Shown here piece after piece: positions 17,456 through 28,467 of a DNA stretch of 56,298 nucleotides. A program made the position numbers and the translations under genes. The stretch comes from an uncultured Prevotella sp. GTDB lineage: Bacteria; Bacteroidota; Bacteroidia; Bacteroidales; Bacteroidaceae. The stretch spans positions 1 through 56,298 of the forward strand of contig CALUKU010000020.1 in NCBI GenBank assembly GCA_944321295.1, in the 5' to 3' direction. The notes beneath the pieces are model-generated. The model worked only from the letters and a program-made list of their open reading frames with translations. It had not been told where the DNA came from and searched no databases. How positions within the stretch are numbered: position 1 is the first letter of the stretch; every line of letters starts with the position of its first letter.

Positions 17456-17632
17456 TTACTCGATGACGGTCACCAAATGATGAACCTTCCTTATCATACC
17501 ACGAAGTTCAGGGGTGTCCTCACGCTCAACAACCTGAGATATTTTACGCAGGCCAAGTGATGTAAGCGTACGCTTCTGGTCAATAGGAGCACCGATTTTG
17601 CTTTTTATCTGCTTGATTTTTATTGTTGCCAT
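17456..17632 (-). CDS. rpmD: 50S ribosomal protein L30
   Basis: A 58-residue protein (ATG at 17632, TAA at 17456), easily missed because of size. It begins MATIKIKQIKSKIGAPIDQK and contains TLTSLGLRKI, the L30 signature. It sits between rpsE and rplO as in the spc operon of most bacteria. Confidence 0.95.
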   Translation of the reverse strand: MATIKIKQIKSKIGAPIDQKRTLTSLGLRKISQVVEREDTPELRGMIRKVHHLVTVIE

Positions 17633-17644
17633 GATTACGCCTCC

Positions 17645-18157
17645 TTATCCTCTAAACACTTTATCAAGACTAATTCCACGAGTCTTAGCTACTGTATATG
17701 CGTCACGCATCTGGCTGAGCGCTACGATTGTAGCCTTAACAAGGTTGTGGGGGTTAGATGAACCCTTAGACTTTGCAAGGATGTCCTTAACGCCTACGCT
17801 CTCAAGAACTGCACGCATAGCGCCACCGGCAACCAGACCGGTACCTGCTGCTGCAGGCTTCAGGAAAACATGGGCACCACCGAACGTAGCCTCAATCTCG
17901 TGAGGTACGGTACCTTTCAAAACAGGCACCTTAACAAGGTTCTTCTTAGCTGCCTCAACTCCCTTTGAGATAGCCGCAGTAACCTCGCCGGCCTTACCAA
18001 GTCCCCAGCCGATAACACCGTTGCCGTCGCCAACAACGACAATAGCAGCAAACGTAAAGGTACGGCCACCCTTGGTAACCTTGGTGACGCGGTTAATAGC
18101 AACCAGCCTGTCCTTTAATTCAACGTCACTATTTATTTTAACTTTGTTCATTGCCAT
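17645..18157 (-). CDS. rpsE: 30S ribosomal protein S5
   Basis: A 170-residue protein involved in decoding fidelity. It has the S5 double-stranded RNA-binding segment ([38 protein letters not shown]) and the C-terminal [17 protein letters not shown] domain. It follows rplR by 6 bases. Confidence 0.98.
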   Translation of the reverse strand: MAMNKVKINSDVELKDRLVAINRVTKVTKGGRTFTFAAIVVVGDGNGVIGWGLGKAGEVTAAISKGVEAAKKNLVKVPVLKGTVPHEIEATFGGAHVFLKPAAAGTGLVAGGAMRAVLESVGVKDILAKSKGSSNPHNLVKATIVALSQMRDAYTVAKTRGISLDKVFRG

Positions 18158-18163
18158 AATCGA

Positions 18164-18508
18164 TTAAAAATTAAGTCCTCCCTTACGGGCTGCATCAGCA
18201 AGTTCCTTAACACGTCCGTGGTAAAGATATCCGTTACGGTCAAATACAACTGAAGAGATACCAGCCTCAACAGCCTTCTTTGCGATAAGCTCACCTACCT
18301 TGGCAGCCTGCTCGCATTTAGGCATAGTTTCCATTCCGAGTGATGACGCAGAAACCAAAGTTTTGCCAGTCAAGTCGTTGATCACCTGAACGTAAATCTG
18401 CTTATTGCTACGGAATACACTCATGCGCGGACGTTCAGCCGTTCCGTTTACACGTTTACGAATTCTGAACTTTATCTTAATTCGTCTTTCTATTTTCTTT
18501 GTTGTCAT
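18164..18508 (-). CDS. rplR: 50S ribosomal protein L18
   Basis: A 114-residue 5S rRNA-binding protein. [20 protein letters not shown] and the C-terminal [20 protein letters not shown] are family hallmarks. It lies 18 bases after rplF. Confidence 0.98.
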   Translation of the reverse strand: MTTKKIERRIKIKFRIRKRVNGTAERPRMSVFRSNKQIYVQVINDLTGKTLVSASSLGMETMPKCEQAAKVGELIAKKAVEAGISSVVFDRNGYLYHGRVKELADAARKGGLNF

Positions 18509-18526
18509 AATAGTAAAATATTAAAG

Positions 18527-19093
18527 TTACTTAGCAGCTGCAGTCTTACCAGACTTTCTGCGGATGACTTCGCCTTGGAACAATATACCCTTGCCCTTAT
18601 AAGGTTCAGGCATACGGAAAGAACGGATTTTTGCACAAATAAGTCCGAGCAACGCTTTGTCGCATGATTCCAATATAATGATAGGATTCTGGTTCCTTTC
18701 TGACTTTGTTTCAACCTTAACCTCGCTGGGCAACTGGATGAAAATCGGGTGAGTGTATCCTAATGCAAACTCAATGATATTACCCTGGTTTGAAACACGA
18801 TAACCTACACCTACAAGTTCGAGTACCTTCTTGTAACCCTCGCTTACTCCAACAACCATGTTGTTGACCAACGCACGGTAAAGACCATGAAAAGCCTGCT
18901 TCTGCTTGTAATTTACAGGGCTGTTCTCATCTACTTCGAACAAGATGTGATTATCTTCCACCTTAACGATGATTGAAGGATCAACCTTCTGAGAAAGCTC
19001 TCCCTTGGGGCCTTTCACGTTAACTACGCCATTATTGAGTGTAACGGTAACACCTGAAGGAATACTAATTGGCAATTTACCTATTCTTGACAT
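18527..19093 (-). CDS. rplF: 50S ribosomal protein L6
   Basis: A 188-residue protein near the factor-binding site. The start at 19093 (MSRIGKLPISIPSGV) is preferred over an in-frame ATG five codons upstream because family members begin there. VNVKGPKGELS and the C-terminal PEPYKGKGI segment are conserved. Confidence 0.97.
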   Translation of the reverse strand: MSRIGKLPISIPSGVTVTLNNGVVNVKGPKGELSQKVDPSIIVKVEDNHILFEVDENSPVNYKQKQAFHGLYRALVNNMVVGVSEGYKKVLELVGVGYRVSNQGNIIEFALGYTHPIFIQLPSEVKVETKSERNQNPIIILESCDKALLGLICAKIRSFRMPEPYKGKGILFQGEVIRRKSGKTAAAK

Positions 19094-19108
19094 TACAAAT
19101 CCTCCCAA

Positions 19109-19504
19109 TTAATATACGTAGCAAAGCACCTCGCCGCCAATCTTAAGGTCGGTGGCCTCTTTGTCCGTCATTACACCTTTAGATGTGGACAATATAGCTA
19201 TGCCCAATCCGTTAATAACTCTCGGCATGTCCTTATAACCGGTGTACTTACGCAAACCGGGAGTAGACACTCTCTTCAAACACCTAATGGCGTTCTCCTT
19301 CGTTGTGGGGTCGTACTTCAAAGCGACCTTGATTGTTCCCTGAGGACCATCCTCAATGAACTTGTAATTCAGGATGTAACCTTTCTCGAAGAGGATCTTC
19401 GTAATTTCCTTCTTCAAGTTTGAAGCCGGTACTTCGACAACACGGTGATGAGCCATGATGGCGTTTCTCAACCTCGTCAGATAATCTGCTATCGGATCTG
19501 TCAT
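19109..19504 (-). CDS. rpsH: 30S ribosomal protein S8
   Basis: A 131-residue 16S rRNA-binding protein. TDPIADYLTRLRNA at the start and the C-terminal GLGIAILSTSKGVMTDKEA, which forms the RNA contact, identify it. The 66-base gap upstream to rpsN is longer than usual for this operon, but shows no strong structure. S8 represses spc genes in enteric bacteria; whether it does so here is unknown. Confidence 0.98.
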   Translation of the reverse strand: MTDPIADYLTRLRNAIMAHHRVVEVPASNLKKEITKILFEKGYILNYKFIEDGPQGTIKVALKYDPTTKENAIRCLKRVSTPGLRKYTGYKDMPRVINGLGIAILSTSKGVMTDKEATDLKIGGEVLCYVY

Positions 19505-19570
19505 AAAAATAAATGTTTAATTAATCGGGACTGCCCCGACAATATTAAATAAAAACTCTTCCTAATCTTA

Positions 19571-19873
19571 TTACCAGCTAGCTTTCTTCACACCAGGAAT
19601 GAGGCCGGCAGAAGCCATCTCACGGAACTGGATACGAGAAAGACCGAACTGACGCATGTAACCCTTCGGACGGCCGGTAATCTTGCAACGGTTGTGCAAA
19701 CGTATAGGGTTGGCGTTACGAGGAATGCTTTGCAACTTTCTTGCGGCCTCATATGCCTCGGCAGGATCGTCTGTCGTTGCGATGATTTTCTTCAAAGCCG
19801 CACGCTTTTCGGCATAACGTGCCACAAGTTTCGCACGCTTAACCTCGCGGGCTTTCATTGATTCTTTTGCCAT
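19571..19873 (-). CDS. rpsN: 30S ribosomal protein S14, zinc-free long form
   Basis: A 100-residue protein of the small-subunit head. It is the long form without the CxxC zinc ribbon: in [16 protein letters not shown] only one cysteine remains. It starts [16 protein letters not shown] and ends with the conserved GVKKASW. It lies 5 bases after rplE. Confidence 0.98.
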   Translation of the reverse strand: MAKESMKAREVKRAKLVARYAEKRAALKKIIATTDDPAEAYEAARKLQSIPRNANPIRLHNRCKITGRPKGYMRQFGLSRIQFREMASAGLIPGVKKASW

Positions 19874-19878
19874 ATGTC

Positions 19879-20433
19879 TTAATCGTTTTTAGCGTTCTTG
19901 AAAGGTAAACCAAATGCCTTAAGCAATGCATATCCCTCTTCGTCAGTCTGAGCAGATGTTACGAAAGTGATATTCATACCTTGGATTTTATCAATCGTAT
20001 CGATATTGATTTCGGGGAAGATTATCTGCTCCTGGATACCAAGAGTGTAATTTCCGCGTCCGTCAAACTTGCTCTCAATACCCTTGAAGTCACGGATACG
20101 GGGCAGAGCTATGCGGATGAGCCTCTCAAGGAACTCATACATGCGCTCACGACGCAATGTAACCATGACACCGATAGGCATCTTCTTACGCAGCTTGAAG
20201 TTCGCGATATCCTTCTTCGAATACGTAGCTACAGCCTTTTGGCCGGTAATAGTCGTGATTTCGTTGATTGCTACATCAATGATCTTCCTATCCTGCGTAG
20301 CGTCGCCGAGTCCTTGGTTCACAACAATCTTCTTCAGGACAGGAATCTGCATCTTAGAAGAATAGTTGAACTGTTTCTGCAATGCAGGAGCAATAGTCTC
20401 TGCGTATACCTTCTTTAATTCAGCTGTATTCAT
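19879..20433 (-). CDS. rplE: 50S ribosomal protein L5
   Basis: A 184-residue 5S rRNA-binding protein that contacts the P-site t[41 protein letters not shown] and [18 protein letters not shown] are diagnostic. Its ATG shares one base with the rplX stop (TAATG), so translation of the two is likely coupled. Confidence 0.98.
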   Translation of the reverse strand: MNTAELKKVYAETIAPALQKQFNYSSKMQIPVLKKIVVNQGLGDATQDRKIIDVAINEITTITGQKAVATYSKKDIANFKLRKKMPIGVMVTLRRERMYEFLERLIRIALPRIRDFKGIESKFDGRGNYTLGIQEQIIFPEINIDTIDKIQGMNITFVTSAQTDEEGYALLKAFGLPFKNAKND

Positions 20434-20753
20434 TATTTAATTTCCTCCCCTGATTTTTTTGCGATTCGAACCTTCTTTCCGTCCTCAGTCCTCTTGATTG
20501 CGATACGAGTAGCTTTGCCGCTCTTCGGGTCAATCAGGCTCAAGTTTGAAACATGGATAGGAGCTTCCTGCTTGATGATGCCACCCTGAGGATATTTTGC
20601 GCTCGGCTTCATGTTCTTCGAAACCATGTTAACGCCCTCGACAATAGCGCGCTGCTTCTCAACCAACACCTTAAGCACCTTACCGGTCTTGCCTTTGTCC
20701 TCGCCGGCCAAGACAATCACCGTATCATTTTTCTTTATATGTAACTTGTTCAT
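20433..20753 (-). CDS. rplX: 50S ribosomal protein L24
   Basis: A 106-residue assembly initiator. The KOW motif is at the N-terminus ([20 protein letters not shown]), followed by [14 protein letters not shown]. It ends in a TAATG overlap with rplE and is 20 bases after rplN. Confidence 0.98.
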   Translation of the reverse strand: MNKLHIKKNDTVIVLAGEDKGKTGKVLKVLVEKQRAIVEGVNMVSKNMKPSAKYPQGGIIKQEAPIHVSNLSLIDPKSGKATRIAIKRTEDGKKVRIAKKSGEEIK

Positions 20754-20773
20754 TACTGCCTTACTTTTAATGT

Positions 20774-21139
20774 TTAAAGAACCTCAGGTGCCAAAGAAAC
20801 GACTTTCATGTTCACCGCACGGAGTTCACGTGCGACAGGGCCGAAAATACGGCTACCACGGAGTTCGCCTGCATTGTTCAACAAGACACAGGCATTGTCG
20901 TCGAAACGGATGTACGAACCGTCGGCACGACGAATTTCCTTCTTTGTGCGTACAATCAAAGCCTTAGATACTGCACCTTTTTTCAAATCACTTGACGGAA
21001 TGACGTTCTTGACAGCAACGACAATAACGTCACCCACGCTTGCATAACGACGGCGTGTTCCGCCAAGCACGCGGATGCAAAGAGCCTCGCGGGCGCCGCT
21101 GTTATCACATACTGTAAGTCTTGATTCTGCCTGTATCAT
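20774..21139 (-). CDS. rplN: 50S ribosomal protein L14
   Basis: A 121-residue protein that forms an inter-subunit bridge. [35 protein letters not shown] and [14 protein letters not shown] are typical. It is 2 bases after rpsQ. Confidence 0.98.
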   Translation of the reverse strand: MIQAESRLTVCDNSGAREALCIRVLGGTRRRYASVGDVIVVAVKNVIPSSDLKKGAVSKALIVRTKKEIRRADGSYIRFDDNACVLLNNAGELRGSRIFGPVARELRAVNMKVVSLAPEVL

Positions 21140-21141
21140 AA

Positions 21142-21408
21142 TTACTTAGCTTTTTCAATTATTTGAACTAATCTCCATCTCTTTGTCTTACTCAAAGGAC
21201 GAGTTTCCATAATGAGCACTGTATCACCTACATTAGCCTCATTCTTTTCATCATGTGCATGGTACTTCTTTGTCTTCTGGACGAACTTACCATATATAGG
21301 GTGCATTTCCTTAAACTTAGCGGCAATAACAATGGTTTTATCCATCTTGTTGCTTATAACGACACCCGTTCTTGTCTTTCTTAAATTTCTTTTTTCCATC
21401 TGAACCAT
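21142..21408 (-). CDS. rpsQ: 30S ribosomal protein S17
   Basis: An OB-fold protein of 88 residues from 21408, or 85 residues from the in-frame ATG at 21399 ([18 protein letters not shown]), which is closer to family N-termini. The upstream ATG lies only 2 bases from the rpmC stop, so either start is possible. [20 protein letters not shown] and [17 protein letters not shown] are conserved. Confidence 0.96.
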   Translation of the reverse strand: MVQMEKRNLRKTRTGVVISNKMDKTIVIAAKFKEMHPIYGKFVQKTKKYHAHDEKNEANVGDTVLIMETRPLSKTKRWRLVQIIEKAK

Positions 21409-21410
21409 TG

Positions 21411-21605
21411 TTATTTGTTAAGTTCTCTTTGGCGAAGAACCGTTTTCATGCGTGCGATATCACGACGAGCCGCCTTAATCTGAGAGGGATTCTCCAACGG
21501 CGTGATTGCATGATTCAACTTCATCTGATGGTACTTTGCAACCTCTGCCTCCAATCTCTCGGCCAAGTCCTTGGTTTCGAGCTCTCTTACTTCTTTAATC
21601 TTCAT
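21411..21605 (-). CDS. rpmC: 50S ribosomal protein L29
   Basis: A 64-residue helical hairpin protein at the tunnel exit, next to L23. It starts [20 protein letters not shown] and contains the L29 signature [19 protein letters not shown]. It follows rplP by 2 bases. Confidence 0.97.
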   Translation of the reverse strand: MKIKEVRELETKDLAERLEAEVAKYHQMKLNHAITPLENPSQIKAARRDIARMKTVLRQRELNK

Positions 21606-21607
21606 AA

Positions 21608-22036
21608 TTAAGCGTTTTTATCGTAATCACGTCTAACAACAAACTTAGTCTTAACAGGCAGCTTCTGAGCCGCAAGGCGCAAAGCCTCCTTAGCGATGTC
21701 AAAAGAAACACCCTCAACTTCAAAGAGGATACGTCCCGGAGTTACGGGAGCAACCCATCCTGCGGGGTCACCCTTACCTTTACCCATTCGGACATCTGCA
21801 GGCTTACGGGTGATGGGCTTGTCGGGGAATATCCTGATCCAAACCTGTCCTTCACGCTGCATGTAACGGTTAACGGCCACACGGGCTGCTTCTATCTGGC
21901 GGCTGTCCAGCCATTTGGCCTCAAGAGTCTTGATGCCGAATGAGCCGAAAGCCAATTGTGTACCCCTATGGGCGTTGCCCTTATTGCCGCGCCCGTCTTG
22001 AGGTCTTCTATATTTTACTCTTTTTGGCTGTAACAT
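21608..22036 (-). CDS. rplP: 50S ribosomal protein L16
   Basis: A 142-residue protein at the A-site tRNA elbow. [39 protein letters not shown] and [16 protein letters not shown] are diagnostic. It lies 14 bases after rpsC. Confidence 0.98.
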   Translation of the reverse strand: MLQPKRVKYRRPQDGRGNKGNAHRGTQLAFGSFGIKTLEAKWLDSRQIEAARVAVNRYMQREGQVWIRIFPDKPITRKPADVRMGKGKGDPAGWVAPVTPGRILFEVEGVSFDIAKEALRLAAQKLPVKTKFVVRRDYDKNA

Positions 22037-22050
22037 GATAGCTTCATTCT

Positions 22051-22770
22051 TTAACGGTTATTGCTTCTCTTTCGATTAACTCTCGACTTGCCGTTAGGAC
22101 GTCCGCTCTGCTTCTCCTGAGCGAAATTAACAGAGAGGTCACGCTTGCCGTAAACCTCGCCGCGGCAAATCCAAACCTTAATGCCCAGCAGGCCTACCTT
22201 GGTAAGAGCCTCTGCCTGGCAATAGTCGATGTCAGCACGGAACGTATGCAACGGAGTACGTCCTTCCTTGTACATCTCCTTACGTGCCATTTCAGCACCG
22301 TTAAGACGGCCTGTGATCTGCACCTTAATTCCTTCGGCGCCGGCACGCATCGTATTAGCTACAGCCATTTTTATCGCACGGCGGTAAGCAATCTTACCCT
22401 CAACCTGGCGTGCGATGTTATTAGCTACGATTGTTGCGTCAAGCTCAGGTTTCTTAACCTCATAGATATTGATCTGAATTTCCTTATCGTAAAGTTTCTT
22501 CAGCTCTTCCTTCAACTTGTCCACATCTTGGCCGCCCTTACCTATGACGAGGCCCGGACGAGCAGTGCAGATTGTTATCGTGACGAGTTTCAGCGTGCGC
22601 TCAATGACGATGCGAGATACGCTGGCCTTAGCCAGACGTTCGTTCAGGTATTTGCGGATTTTCCTGTCCTCAACGAGGTTGTCGCCAAAGTTCTTTCCAC
22701 CGAACCAATTTGAATCCCAACCTCTGATGATACCTAGACGGTTGCTTATCGGATTAACTTTCTGTCCCAT
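22051..22770 (-). CDS. rpsC: 30S ribosomal protein S3
   Basis: A 239-residue protein at the mRNA entry pore, with helicase-like contacts. [19 protein letters not shown] at the start, the KH motif around [20 protein letters not shown] and the C-terminal [20 protein letters not shown] are conserved. It follows rplV by 8 bases. Confidence 0.98.
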   Translation of the reverse strand: MGQKVNPISNRLGIIRGWDSNWFGGKNFGDNLVEDRKIRKYLNERLAKASVSRIVIERTLKLVTITICTARPGLVIGKGGQDVDKLKEELKKLYDKEIQINIYEVKKPELDATIVANNIARQVEGKIAYRRAIKMAVANTMRAGAEGIKVQITGRLNGAEMARKEMYKEGRTPLHTFRADIDYCQAEALTKVGLLGIKVWICRGEVYGKRDLSVNFAQEKQSGRPNGKSRVNRKRSNNR

Positions 22771-22778
22771 TCTGCTTC

Positions 22779-23183
22779 TTATTTTTCGTCATTAGTTTTG
22801 GCATCTACAAACAATGTAACGTGGTTGCTACGTTTACGTATCCTATAGCCACGTCCCTGAGGTGCCGGTCTCATACGCTTCATCGTAACACCTTCGTCTA
22901 CGAACACTTTAGAGATATAAAGTTCACCGTCTTCTGCTTTACGGTCATTCTTGTTTTCCCAGTTCGCAATGGCAGAGCGCAAAAGCTTCTCTACGTCGGC
23001 AGCCGCTGCTTTCTTCGAGAACTTCAAGACGCCCAAGGCGCGATTAACCTCCATGCCACGTATCATGTCAACGACATAACGCATCTTGCGAGGAGAAGAG
23101 GGCACGCCTTTAAGCTTTGCGAAATACAATGTCTTACGGGCTTCTTTTCTTTTTTCAGCCGCTATCTTTTTTCTTGCTCCCAT
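22779..23183 (-). CDS. rplV: 50S ribosomal protein L22
   Basis: A 134-residue protein lining the exit tunnel. [40 protein letters not shown] and the tunnel hairpin with [20 protein letters not shown] are clear. The N-terminus carries a lysine/arginine-rich extension. The macrolide-relevant hairpin shows no deletion. Confidence 0.98.
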   Translation of the reverse strand: MGARKKIAAEKRKEARKTLYFAKLKGVPSSPRKMRYVVDMIRGMEVNRALGVLKFSKKAAAADVEKLLRSAIANWENKNDRKAEDGELYISKVFVDEGVTMKRMRPAPQGRGYRIRKRSNHVTLFVDAKTNDEK

Positions 23184-23219
23184 TATATTTTCTTTTTATT
23201 TTTCAATGGTTTGCCTGTC

Positions 23220-23486
23220 TTACTTCTTGTTACCAGCATGACCGCCGAAACGACGTGTCAATGAGAACTCTCCGAGCTTGTGGCCTACCATGTTCTCGGT
23301 AATGTAAACAGGGATAAATTTGTTTCCGTTATGAACTGCAACAGTGTGGCCCACGAAATCCGGAGATATCACTGATGCCCTAGCCCAAGTCTTAACGACA
23401 CTCTTCTTGCCGCTCTCGTTCATCGCGAGAATCTTCTTCTCGAGCGCTACGTTAATATATGGACCTTTTTTTAATGAACGACTCAT
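23220..23486 (-). CDS. rpsS: 30S ribosomal protein S19
   Basis: An 88-residue head protein that pairs with S13. [39 protein letters not shown] and [20 protein letters not shown] are diagnostic. It lies 22 bases after rplB. Confidence 0.98.
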   Translation of the reverse strand: MSRSLKKGPYINVALEKKILAMNESGKKSVVKTWARASVISPDFVGHTVAVHNGNKFIPVYITENMVGHKLGEFSLTRRFGGHAGNKK

Positions 23487-23508
23487 AATTTACTCTTAGT
23501 TAACTTGA

Positions 23509-24336
23509 TTATTTCTTATTAGCTCTTTCAATGATATACTTGTTAGAAAGCTTCTTCGGAGCCCTGGTCTTGAGGCCCTTAGCATACAAGCCCTTGCGTG
23601 AACGCGGGTGGCCTCCTGACTGGCGGCCTTCACCACCACCCATCGGGTGATCGTGCGGGTTCATGACAACACCACGGTTGTGAGGACGGCGTCCGAGCCA
23701 ACGAGAACGTCCGGCCTTACCAGACTGTTCAAGAGCGTGATCCGAATTACCGACGCTACCAACAGTAGCCTTACAAGCACTCAGAATCTGACGGGTTTCG
23801 CCAGAAGGGAGCTTAACAACGCAATAACTGCCTTCACGAGAAGTCAACTGAGCGAAATTACCAGCCGAACGAACGAGCAGCGCACCCTGGCCGGGACGTA
23901 ACTCAATGTTGTGAATTACAGTACCGACAGGAATGTTAGCCAAAGGAAGCGCATTACCAATCTCAGGCGCCGCGTCCTTACCTGACATCAAGGTTGCGCC
24001 AACCTGCAGTCCGTTAGGAGCAATAATGTAACGTTTTTCACCATCAGCATAATACAACAATGCGATACGAGCCGAACGGTTCGGATCGTATTCGATTGTC
24101 TTTACTACAGCTGGAACACCATCTTTCTCACGCTTGAAGTCGATGAAACGATACTTTCTCTTATGACCGCCGCCAATGTAGCGCATGGTCATCTTACCTG
24201 TATTGTTTCGACCTCCGGTAGAACGTTTACCGCAAACGAGAGACTTCTCTGGTACGGATGCAGTAATCTCCTCGAACGTACCAATAATCTTGTGTCTTTG
24301 ACCCGGAGTTACCGGTTTAAATTTACGTACTGCCAT
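23509..24336 (-). CDS. rplB: 50S ribosomal protein L2
   Basis: A 275-residue core protein needed for subunit joining and peptidyl transfer. [16 protein letters not shown] at the start, [19 protein letters not shown], and the C-terminal [20 protein letters not shown] with its conserved histidine are visible. It follows rplW by 9 bases. Confidence 0.99.
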   Translation of the reverse strand: MAVRKFKPVTPGQRHKIIGTFEEITASVPEKSLVCGKRSTGGRNNTGKMTMRYIGGGHKRKYRFIDFKREKDGVPAVVKTIEYDPNRSARIALLYYADGEKRYIIAPNGLQVGATLMSGKDAAPEIGNALPLANIPVGTVIHNIELRPGQGALLVRSAGNFAQLTSREGSYCVVKLPSGETRQILSACKATVGSVGNSDHALEQSGKAGRSRWLGRRPHNRGVVMNPHDHPMGGGEGRQSGGHPRSRKGLYAKGLKTRAPKKLSNKYIIERANKK

Positions 24337-24345
24337 TTTTTATTT

Positions 24346-24639
24346 TCAAATATTGCTGTAAAAATCAATTGTATCGCCCTCTTTAAGGGTTACTATTGCC
24401 TTCTTGAATGCGTTCTTCTGTCCTTTAATCAATCCGGCTTTTGTATAACGGCTCGAGCGCTTTCCAGCGTAACGCATTGTGTTTACGTCCTCAACCGTAA
24501 CATTGTACAGACTCTCGACTTCCTTCTTAATCTGGAGCTTGTTAGCCTCCGGGCGTACAACAAAGCCGTAGCGGTTAGGCCACTTGTCTGTAATCTTGGT
24601 CATCTTCTCAGTGACCAATGGTTTTATGATAAATGCCAT
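24346..24639 (-). CDS. rplW: 50S ribosomal protein L23
   Basis: A 97-residue protein at the tunnel exit, where trigger factor and the signal recognition particle dock. IIKPLVTEKMTKITD, YGFVVRPEANKLQIKKEVE and VNTMRYAGK fit the family. Confidence 0.98.
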   Translation of the reverse strand: MAFIIKPLVTEKMTKITDKWPNRYGFVVRPEANKLQIKKEVESLYNVTVEDVNTMRYAGKRSSRYTKAGLIKGQKNAFKKAIVTLKEGDTIDFYSNI

Positions 24640-24655
24640 AATACTTTCTCCTTGT

Positions 24656-25285
24656 TTACTTGTTTAAGATCTCATCGATTGCCTTGAGCGAATTCTCGGT
24701 CATAACAAGTACATCAGCATCCAAAACCTTGTAAGTATTGAGTGTTGATGCGGGCATTACTTCCGTGCGCTGCAAATTACGAGCTGACAAATATACGTTT
24801 TTATTTGCTTCCGGCAAAAGGAAAAGCAGTTTCTTGCCGTCAACTTTAAGATTTTTAGTGATATTTACGAAATCTTTAGTCTTAGGCGCGTCAAAATTGA
24901 AATCTTCAACCACAATGATTGAATCTTCTTTTGCCTTATATGACAAAGCGCTCTTACGTGCAAGAAGGGTAACCTTGCGGTTCAGCTTAATGCTGTAATC
25001 ACGGGGTTTCGGACCGAATACGCGGCCACCACCCTTCAACAGCGGAGAGTTGATGTCACCACGACGTGCGCCACCGCCGCCCTTCTGACGACCGAGCTTA
25101 CGCGTCGAACCGGCGTGCTCACTTCTTTCCTTAGCCTTAGCCGTTCCCTGACGCTGTGCGGCCATATAGCGCTTTACGTCAAGATAAATAACATGGTCGT
25201 TAGGTTCAATTCCGAAGACAGATTCGTTTAACGTAACCTTTCTTCCAGTGTTTTCACCTTTGATATTTAATACGTTAATTTCCAT
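24656..25285 (-). CDS. rplD: 50S ribosomal protein L4
   Basis: A 209-residue tunnel protein. The extended loop ([40 protein letters not shown]) reaches the exit tunnel; no resistance-type change is evident. The ATG overlaps the rplC stop as TAATG. In other bacteria L4 autoregulates the S10 operon; the hairpin at 26259-26310 is a candidate site. Confidence 0.98.
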   Translation of the reverse strand: MEINVLNIKGENTGRKVTLNESVFGIEPNDHVIYLDVKRYMAAQRQGTAKAKERSEHAGSTRKLGRQKGGGGARRGDINSPLLKGGGRVFGPKPRDYSIKLNRKVTLLARKSALSYKAKEDSIIVVEDFNFDAPKTKDFVNITKNLKVDGKKLLFLLPEANKNVYLSARNLQRTEVMPASTLNTYKVLDADVLVMTENSLKAIDEILNK

Positions 25286-25899
25286 TATTTCTCAATTAAA
25301 ACGGTTGAACCTTTGCAACCAGCAACACTACCTTTCACAAGGATGAGGTTATGCTCCGGTATTACTTTTAACACTTTGAGGTTTTGGGTTGTAACCCTGT
25401 CACCACCCATCTGGCCGGCCATGCGCATTCCCTTGAACACCTTTGCAGGATAAGAACATGCACCGATAGAACCCGGCTTGCGGGCGCGGTCGTCCTGACC
25501 GTGAGTACTCTGGCCTACACCACCGAAGCCATGACGCTTCATTACACCCTGGAAACCTTTACCTTTAGAGGTACCAACAACGTCAACGAAAGTTGCATCG
25601 TTGAAGATTTCGACAGTGATGGTGTCACCGAGGTTGTACTCCTCGTCAAACTTGAACTCGGCCAAGTGTCTCTTCGGTGTTGTTCCAGCCTTCTTGAATA
25701 TGCCCTGCATAGACATGGTGGTGTTCTTTTCCTTAGCCTCACCAAAGCCTAACTGCACAGCCTTGTAACCGTCCTTCTCAACGGTCTTAACCTGGGTAAC
25801 AACACAAGGACCAGCTTCGATAACAGTGCACGGCACGTTCTTGCCGTCGGCACTGAAAACGGATGTCATTCCGATTTTTCTTCCAATTAATCCTGGCAT
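25285..25899 (-). CDS. rplC: 50S ribosomal protein L3
   Basis: A 204-residue early assembly protein near the peptidyl transferase centre. [40 protein letters not shown] and [18 protein letters not shown] are diagnostic. It is 23 bases after rpsJ. Confidence 0.98.
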   Translation of the reverse strand: MPGLIGRKIGMTSVFSADGKNVPCTVIEAGPCVVTQVKTVEKDGYKAVQLGFGEAKEKNTTMSMQGIFKKAGTTPKRHLAEFKFDEEYNLGDTITVEIFNDATFVDVVGTSKGKGFQGVMKRHGFGGVGQSTHGQDDRARKPGSIGACSYPAKVFKGMRMAGQMGGDRVTTQNLKVLKVIPEHNLILVKGSVAGCKGSTVLIEK

Positions 25900-25922
25900 T
25901 TCAATTAATATTAAAAATTATA

Positions 25923-26228
25923 CTATACTTTGATTTCTACTTCAACACCGCTGGGCAACTCGAGCTTCATAAGAGCGTCTACAGTCTTTGCCGTAGAGCT
26001 ATAAATGTCGATAAGGCGCTTGTAATCGCTCAACTGGAACTGCTCGCGTGACTTCTTGTTAACGAAAGTACTGCGGTTCACGGTGTAGATACGCTTGTGG
26101 GTAGGAAGGGGAATAGGACCGCTAACAATTGCGCCTGTAGCCTTCACAGCCTTCACGATTTTCTCTGCTGACTTGTCAACCAATTTGTGGTCGTAAGACT
26201 TCAGCTTAATTCTGATTTTCTGACTCAT
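25923..26228 (-). CDS. rpsJ: 30S ribosomal protein S10 (NusE)
   Basis: A 101-residue protein of the small-subunit head that also joins NusB and NusG in transcription antitermination. [20 protein letters not shown] and [17 protein letters not shown] are family hallmarks. It lies 98 bases after fusA, separated by a long hairpin. Confidence 0.98.
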   Translation of the reverse strand: MSQKIRIKLKSYDHKLVDKSAEKIVKAVKATGAIVSGPIPLPTHKRIYTVNRSTFVNKKSREQFQLSDYKRLIDIYSSTAKTVDALMKLELPSGVEVEIKV

Positions 26229-26254
26229 AAATTACTTTATTTAATTAATTGTTA

Positions 26255-26310
26255 AAAAGAGAGGAGGTACGCCTGTTAAGAGTCATTCGCTAACAAGACG
26301 CCTCACTCTC
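26255..26310 (-). terminator. Hairpin between fusA and rpsJ (terminator or attenuator)
   Basis: Arms at 26259-26278 and 26291-26310 pair almost fully (GAGAGGAGG with CCTC/CTCTC, and GCCTGTTA with TAACAaGaC). On the minus strand a run of five T follows at 26259-26255. Placed between two co-directional housekeeping genes, it should cause partial termination or RNA processing, and may be the regulatory leader of the S10 operon. Confidence 0.6.
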
Positions 26311-26326
26311 CTTAAATGTTTTTAGG

Positions 26327-28444
26327 TTATACTAAATCAACGCGTCCCTTAATCTCCTCAAGCACGGTCTTGGCGATTGTGCTTGACAGCGGAGCGTGAT
26401 GGTCATACTCCATAGAGCTTGTTGCACGTCCTGAAGTAATCGTACGCAAAGCGGTTACATATCCGAACATCTCGGCCAGCGGAACCATTGCCTTAACGAT
26501 GCGTGCGCCGCTACGGGTTTCGTCCATGCCTTCAACCTGGCCACGACGCTTGTTCAAGTCGCCGATAACGTCACCCATGTTCTCCTCGGGAGTAACAACC
26601 TCAAGCTTCATTATAGGCTCCATCAGCACGGGACCTGCCTTAACGCAAGCGTTCTTATAAGCGTTGATTGCGGCGATTTCGAATGACAACTGGTCAGAGT
26701 CAACCGGGTGGAACGAACCGTCAAGCAGGGTAACCTTCAGGCTGTCCATAGGATAACCGCCAAGCACACCGCTCTTCATTGCGGTTTCAAAGCCCTTCTG
26801 CACCGAGGGGATGAATTCCTTAGGAATGTTACCACCCTTAACCTCGTTGATGAACTGCAGTCCGCCTTCCTTGAAGTCCTCGTCGATAGGTCCTACGTTA
26901 ACGATGATGTCGGCAAACTTACCACGGCCACCACTCTGCTTCTTGTAAACCTCACGCAGGTTGACGGTCTTCGTGATGGCCTCCTTGTAGTTAACCTGGG
27001 GCTTACCCTGGTTACACTCAACCTTGAACTCCCTCTTCAGACGGTCAAGGATGATGTCGAGGTGAAGCTCACCCATACCAGAGATAACGGTCTGGCCGCT
27101 CTGCTCGTCGGTATGAACGGTGAACGTCGGGTCTTCCTCAGCAAGCTTTGCAAGACCGATACCGAGCTTATCAACGTCTGCCTGGCTCTTCGGCTCAACA
27201 GCGATACCGATAACGGGATCGGGGAAGCTGATTGACTCGAGCACGATAGGATGAGCCTCGTCACAAAGCGTATCACCAGTACGGATATCCTTGAAGCCTA
27301 CGCCTGCGCCGATGTCACCAGCGTCGATAACCTCCATGGGCACCTGCTTGTTCGAGTTCATCTGGAACAGACGGCTTACGCGCTCCTTCTTGCCTGAACG
27401 TGTGTTGTAGACATAAGAGCCGGCCTCAACCTTACCAGAGTAAACGCGGAAGAATACAAGACGGCCGACATACGGGTCAGTAGCAATCTTGAATGCGAGA
27501 GCCGAAGTAGGAGCGTCCTCAGACGGCTTGCGGTCTTCCTCCTCGCCCGTTGTCGGGTTCGTGCCGACAATGTTAGGAGTATCAAGGGGAGAAGGCAAGA
27601 ATGCGCAGACGTAGTCAAGCAATGTCTGCACACCCTTATTCTTGAACGAAGAGCCACAGAGCATAGGAGTGCACTGCATAGAAAGCGTACCCTTACGGAT
27701 AGCTGCGATAACTTCCTCCTCAGTGATAGAGTTAGGATCATCGAAATACTTCTCCATCAGAGCCTCATCAAACTCAGCTGCAGATTCGAGGAGCTTGCCC
27801 CTCCACTCTTCAGCCTCGTCCTTCATGTCTGCAGGAATGTCGGTGATTTCGAACTCAGCGCCCTGGGTTTCGTCATGCCAAATGATGGCTTTCATCTTGA
27901 TAAGGTCTACAAGACCCTTGAAAGTTTCCTCGCTACCGATAGGAATTACCAGCGATACGGGATTAGCGCCGAGCACTTCCTTCATCTGGCGGAGAACGTC
28001 AAAATAGTCAGCGCCCGAACGGTCCATCTTGTTCACATAGCCAAGACGGGGTACATTGTACTTATCAGCCTGGCGCCAAACAGTCTCTGACTGCGGCTGC
28101 ACGCCGCCTACGGCACAATACGTAGCTACGGCGCCGTCAAGCACACGCAGAGAGCGCTCAACCTCAGCAGTGAAGTCAACGTGTCCCGGAGTGTCGATCA
28201 GGTTAATCTTGAACTGCTTGTTGTCATAGTGCCAATAGCAGGTCGTTGCGGCAGAGGTGATGGTGATACCACGCTCCTGCTCCTGTGCCATCCAGTCCAT
28301 CGTTGCGGCACCGTCGTGCACCTCACCGATTTTATGGGTCTTACCCGTGTAATAAAGAATACGCTCTGAAGTCGTAGTCTTGCCGGCATCGATGTGGGCC
28401 ATGATGCCGATATTGCGGGTCAAATGTAAATCTTGCTTTGCCAT
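26327..28444 (-). CDS. fusA: Elongation factor G
   Basis: A 705-residue GTPase that drives ribosomal translocation. The G1 loop ([20 protein letters not shown]), the switch II segment ([20 protein letters not shown]) and [12 protein letters not shown] (G4) are present, followed by domains II-V with VNYKEAITK and [13 protein letters not shown]. It is 23 bases after rpsG, the classical str operon order. Confidence 0.99.
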   Translation of the reverse strand: MAKQDLHLTRNIGIMAHIDAGKTTTSERILYYTGKTHKIGEVHDGAATMDWMAQEQERGITITSAATTCYWHYDNKQFKINLIDTPGHVDFTAEVERSLRVLDGAVATYCAVGGVQPQSETVWRQADKYNVPRLGYVNKMDRSGADYFDVLRQMKEVLGANPVSLVIPIGSEETFKGLVDLIKMKAIIWHDETQGAEFEITDIPADMKDEAEEWRGKLLESAAEFDEALMEKYFDDPNSITEEEVIAAIRKGTLSMQCTPMLCGSSFKNKGVQTLLDYVCAFLPSPLDTPNIVGTNPTTGEEEDRKPSEDAPTSALAFKIATDPYVGRLVFFRVYSGKVEAGSYVYNTRSGKKERVSRLFQMNSNKQVPMEVIDAGDIGAGVGFKDIRTGDTLCDEAHPIVLESISFPDPVIGIAVEPKSQADVDKLGIGLAKLAEEDPTFTVHTDEQSGQTVISGMGELHLDIILDRLKREFKVECNQGKPQVNYKEAITKTVNLREVYKKQSGGRGKFADIIVNVGPIDEDFKEGGLQFINEVKGGNIPKEFIPSVQKGFETAMKSGVLGGYPMDSLKVTLLDGSFHPVDSDQLSFEIAAINAYKNACVKAGPVLMEPIMKLEVVTPEENMGDVIGDLNKRRGQVEGMDETRSGARIVKAMVPLAEMFGYVTALRTITSGRATSSMEYDHHAPLSSTIAKTVLEEIKGRVDLV

Positions 28445-28467
28445 GATTCTTTTTACCTAACTATTTA

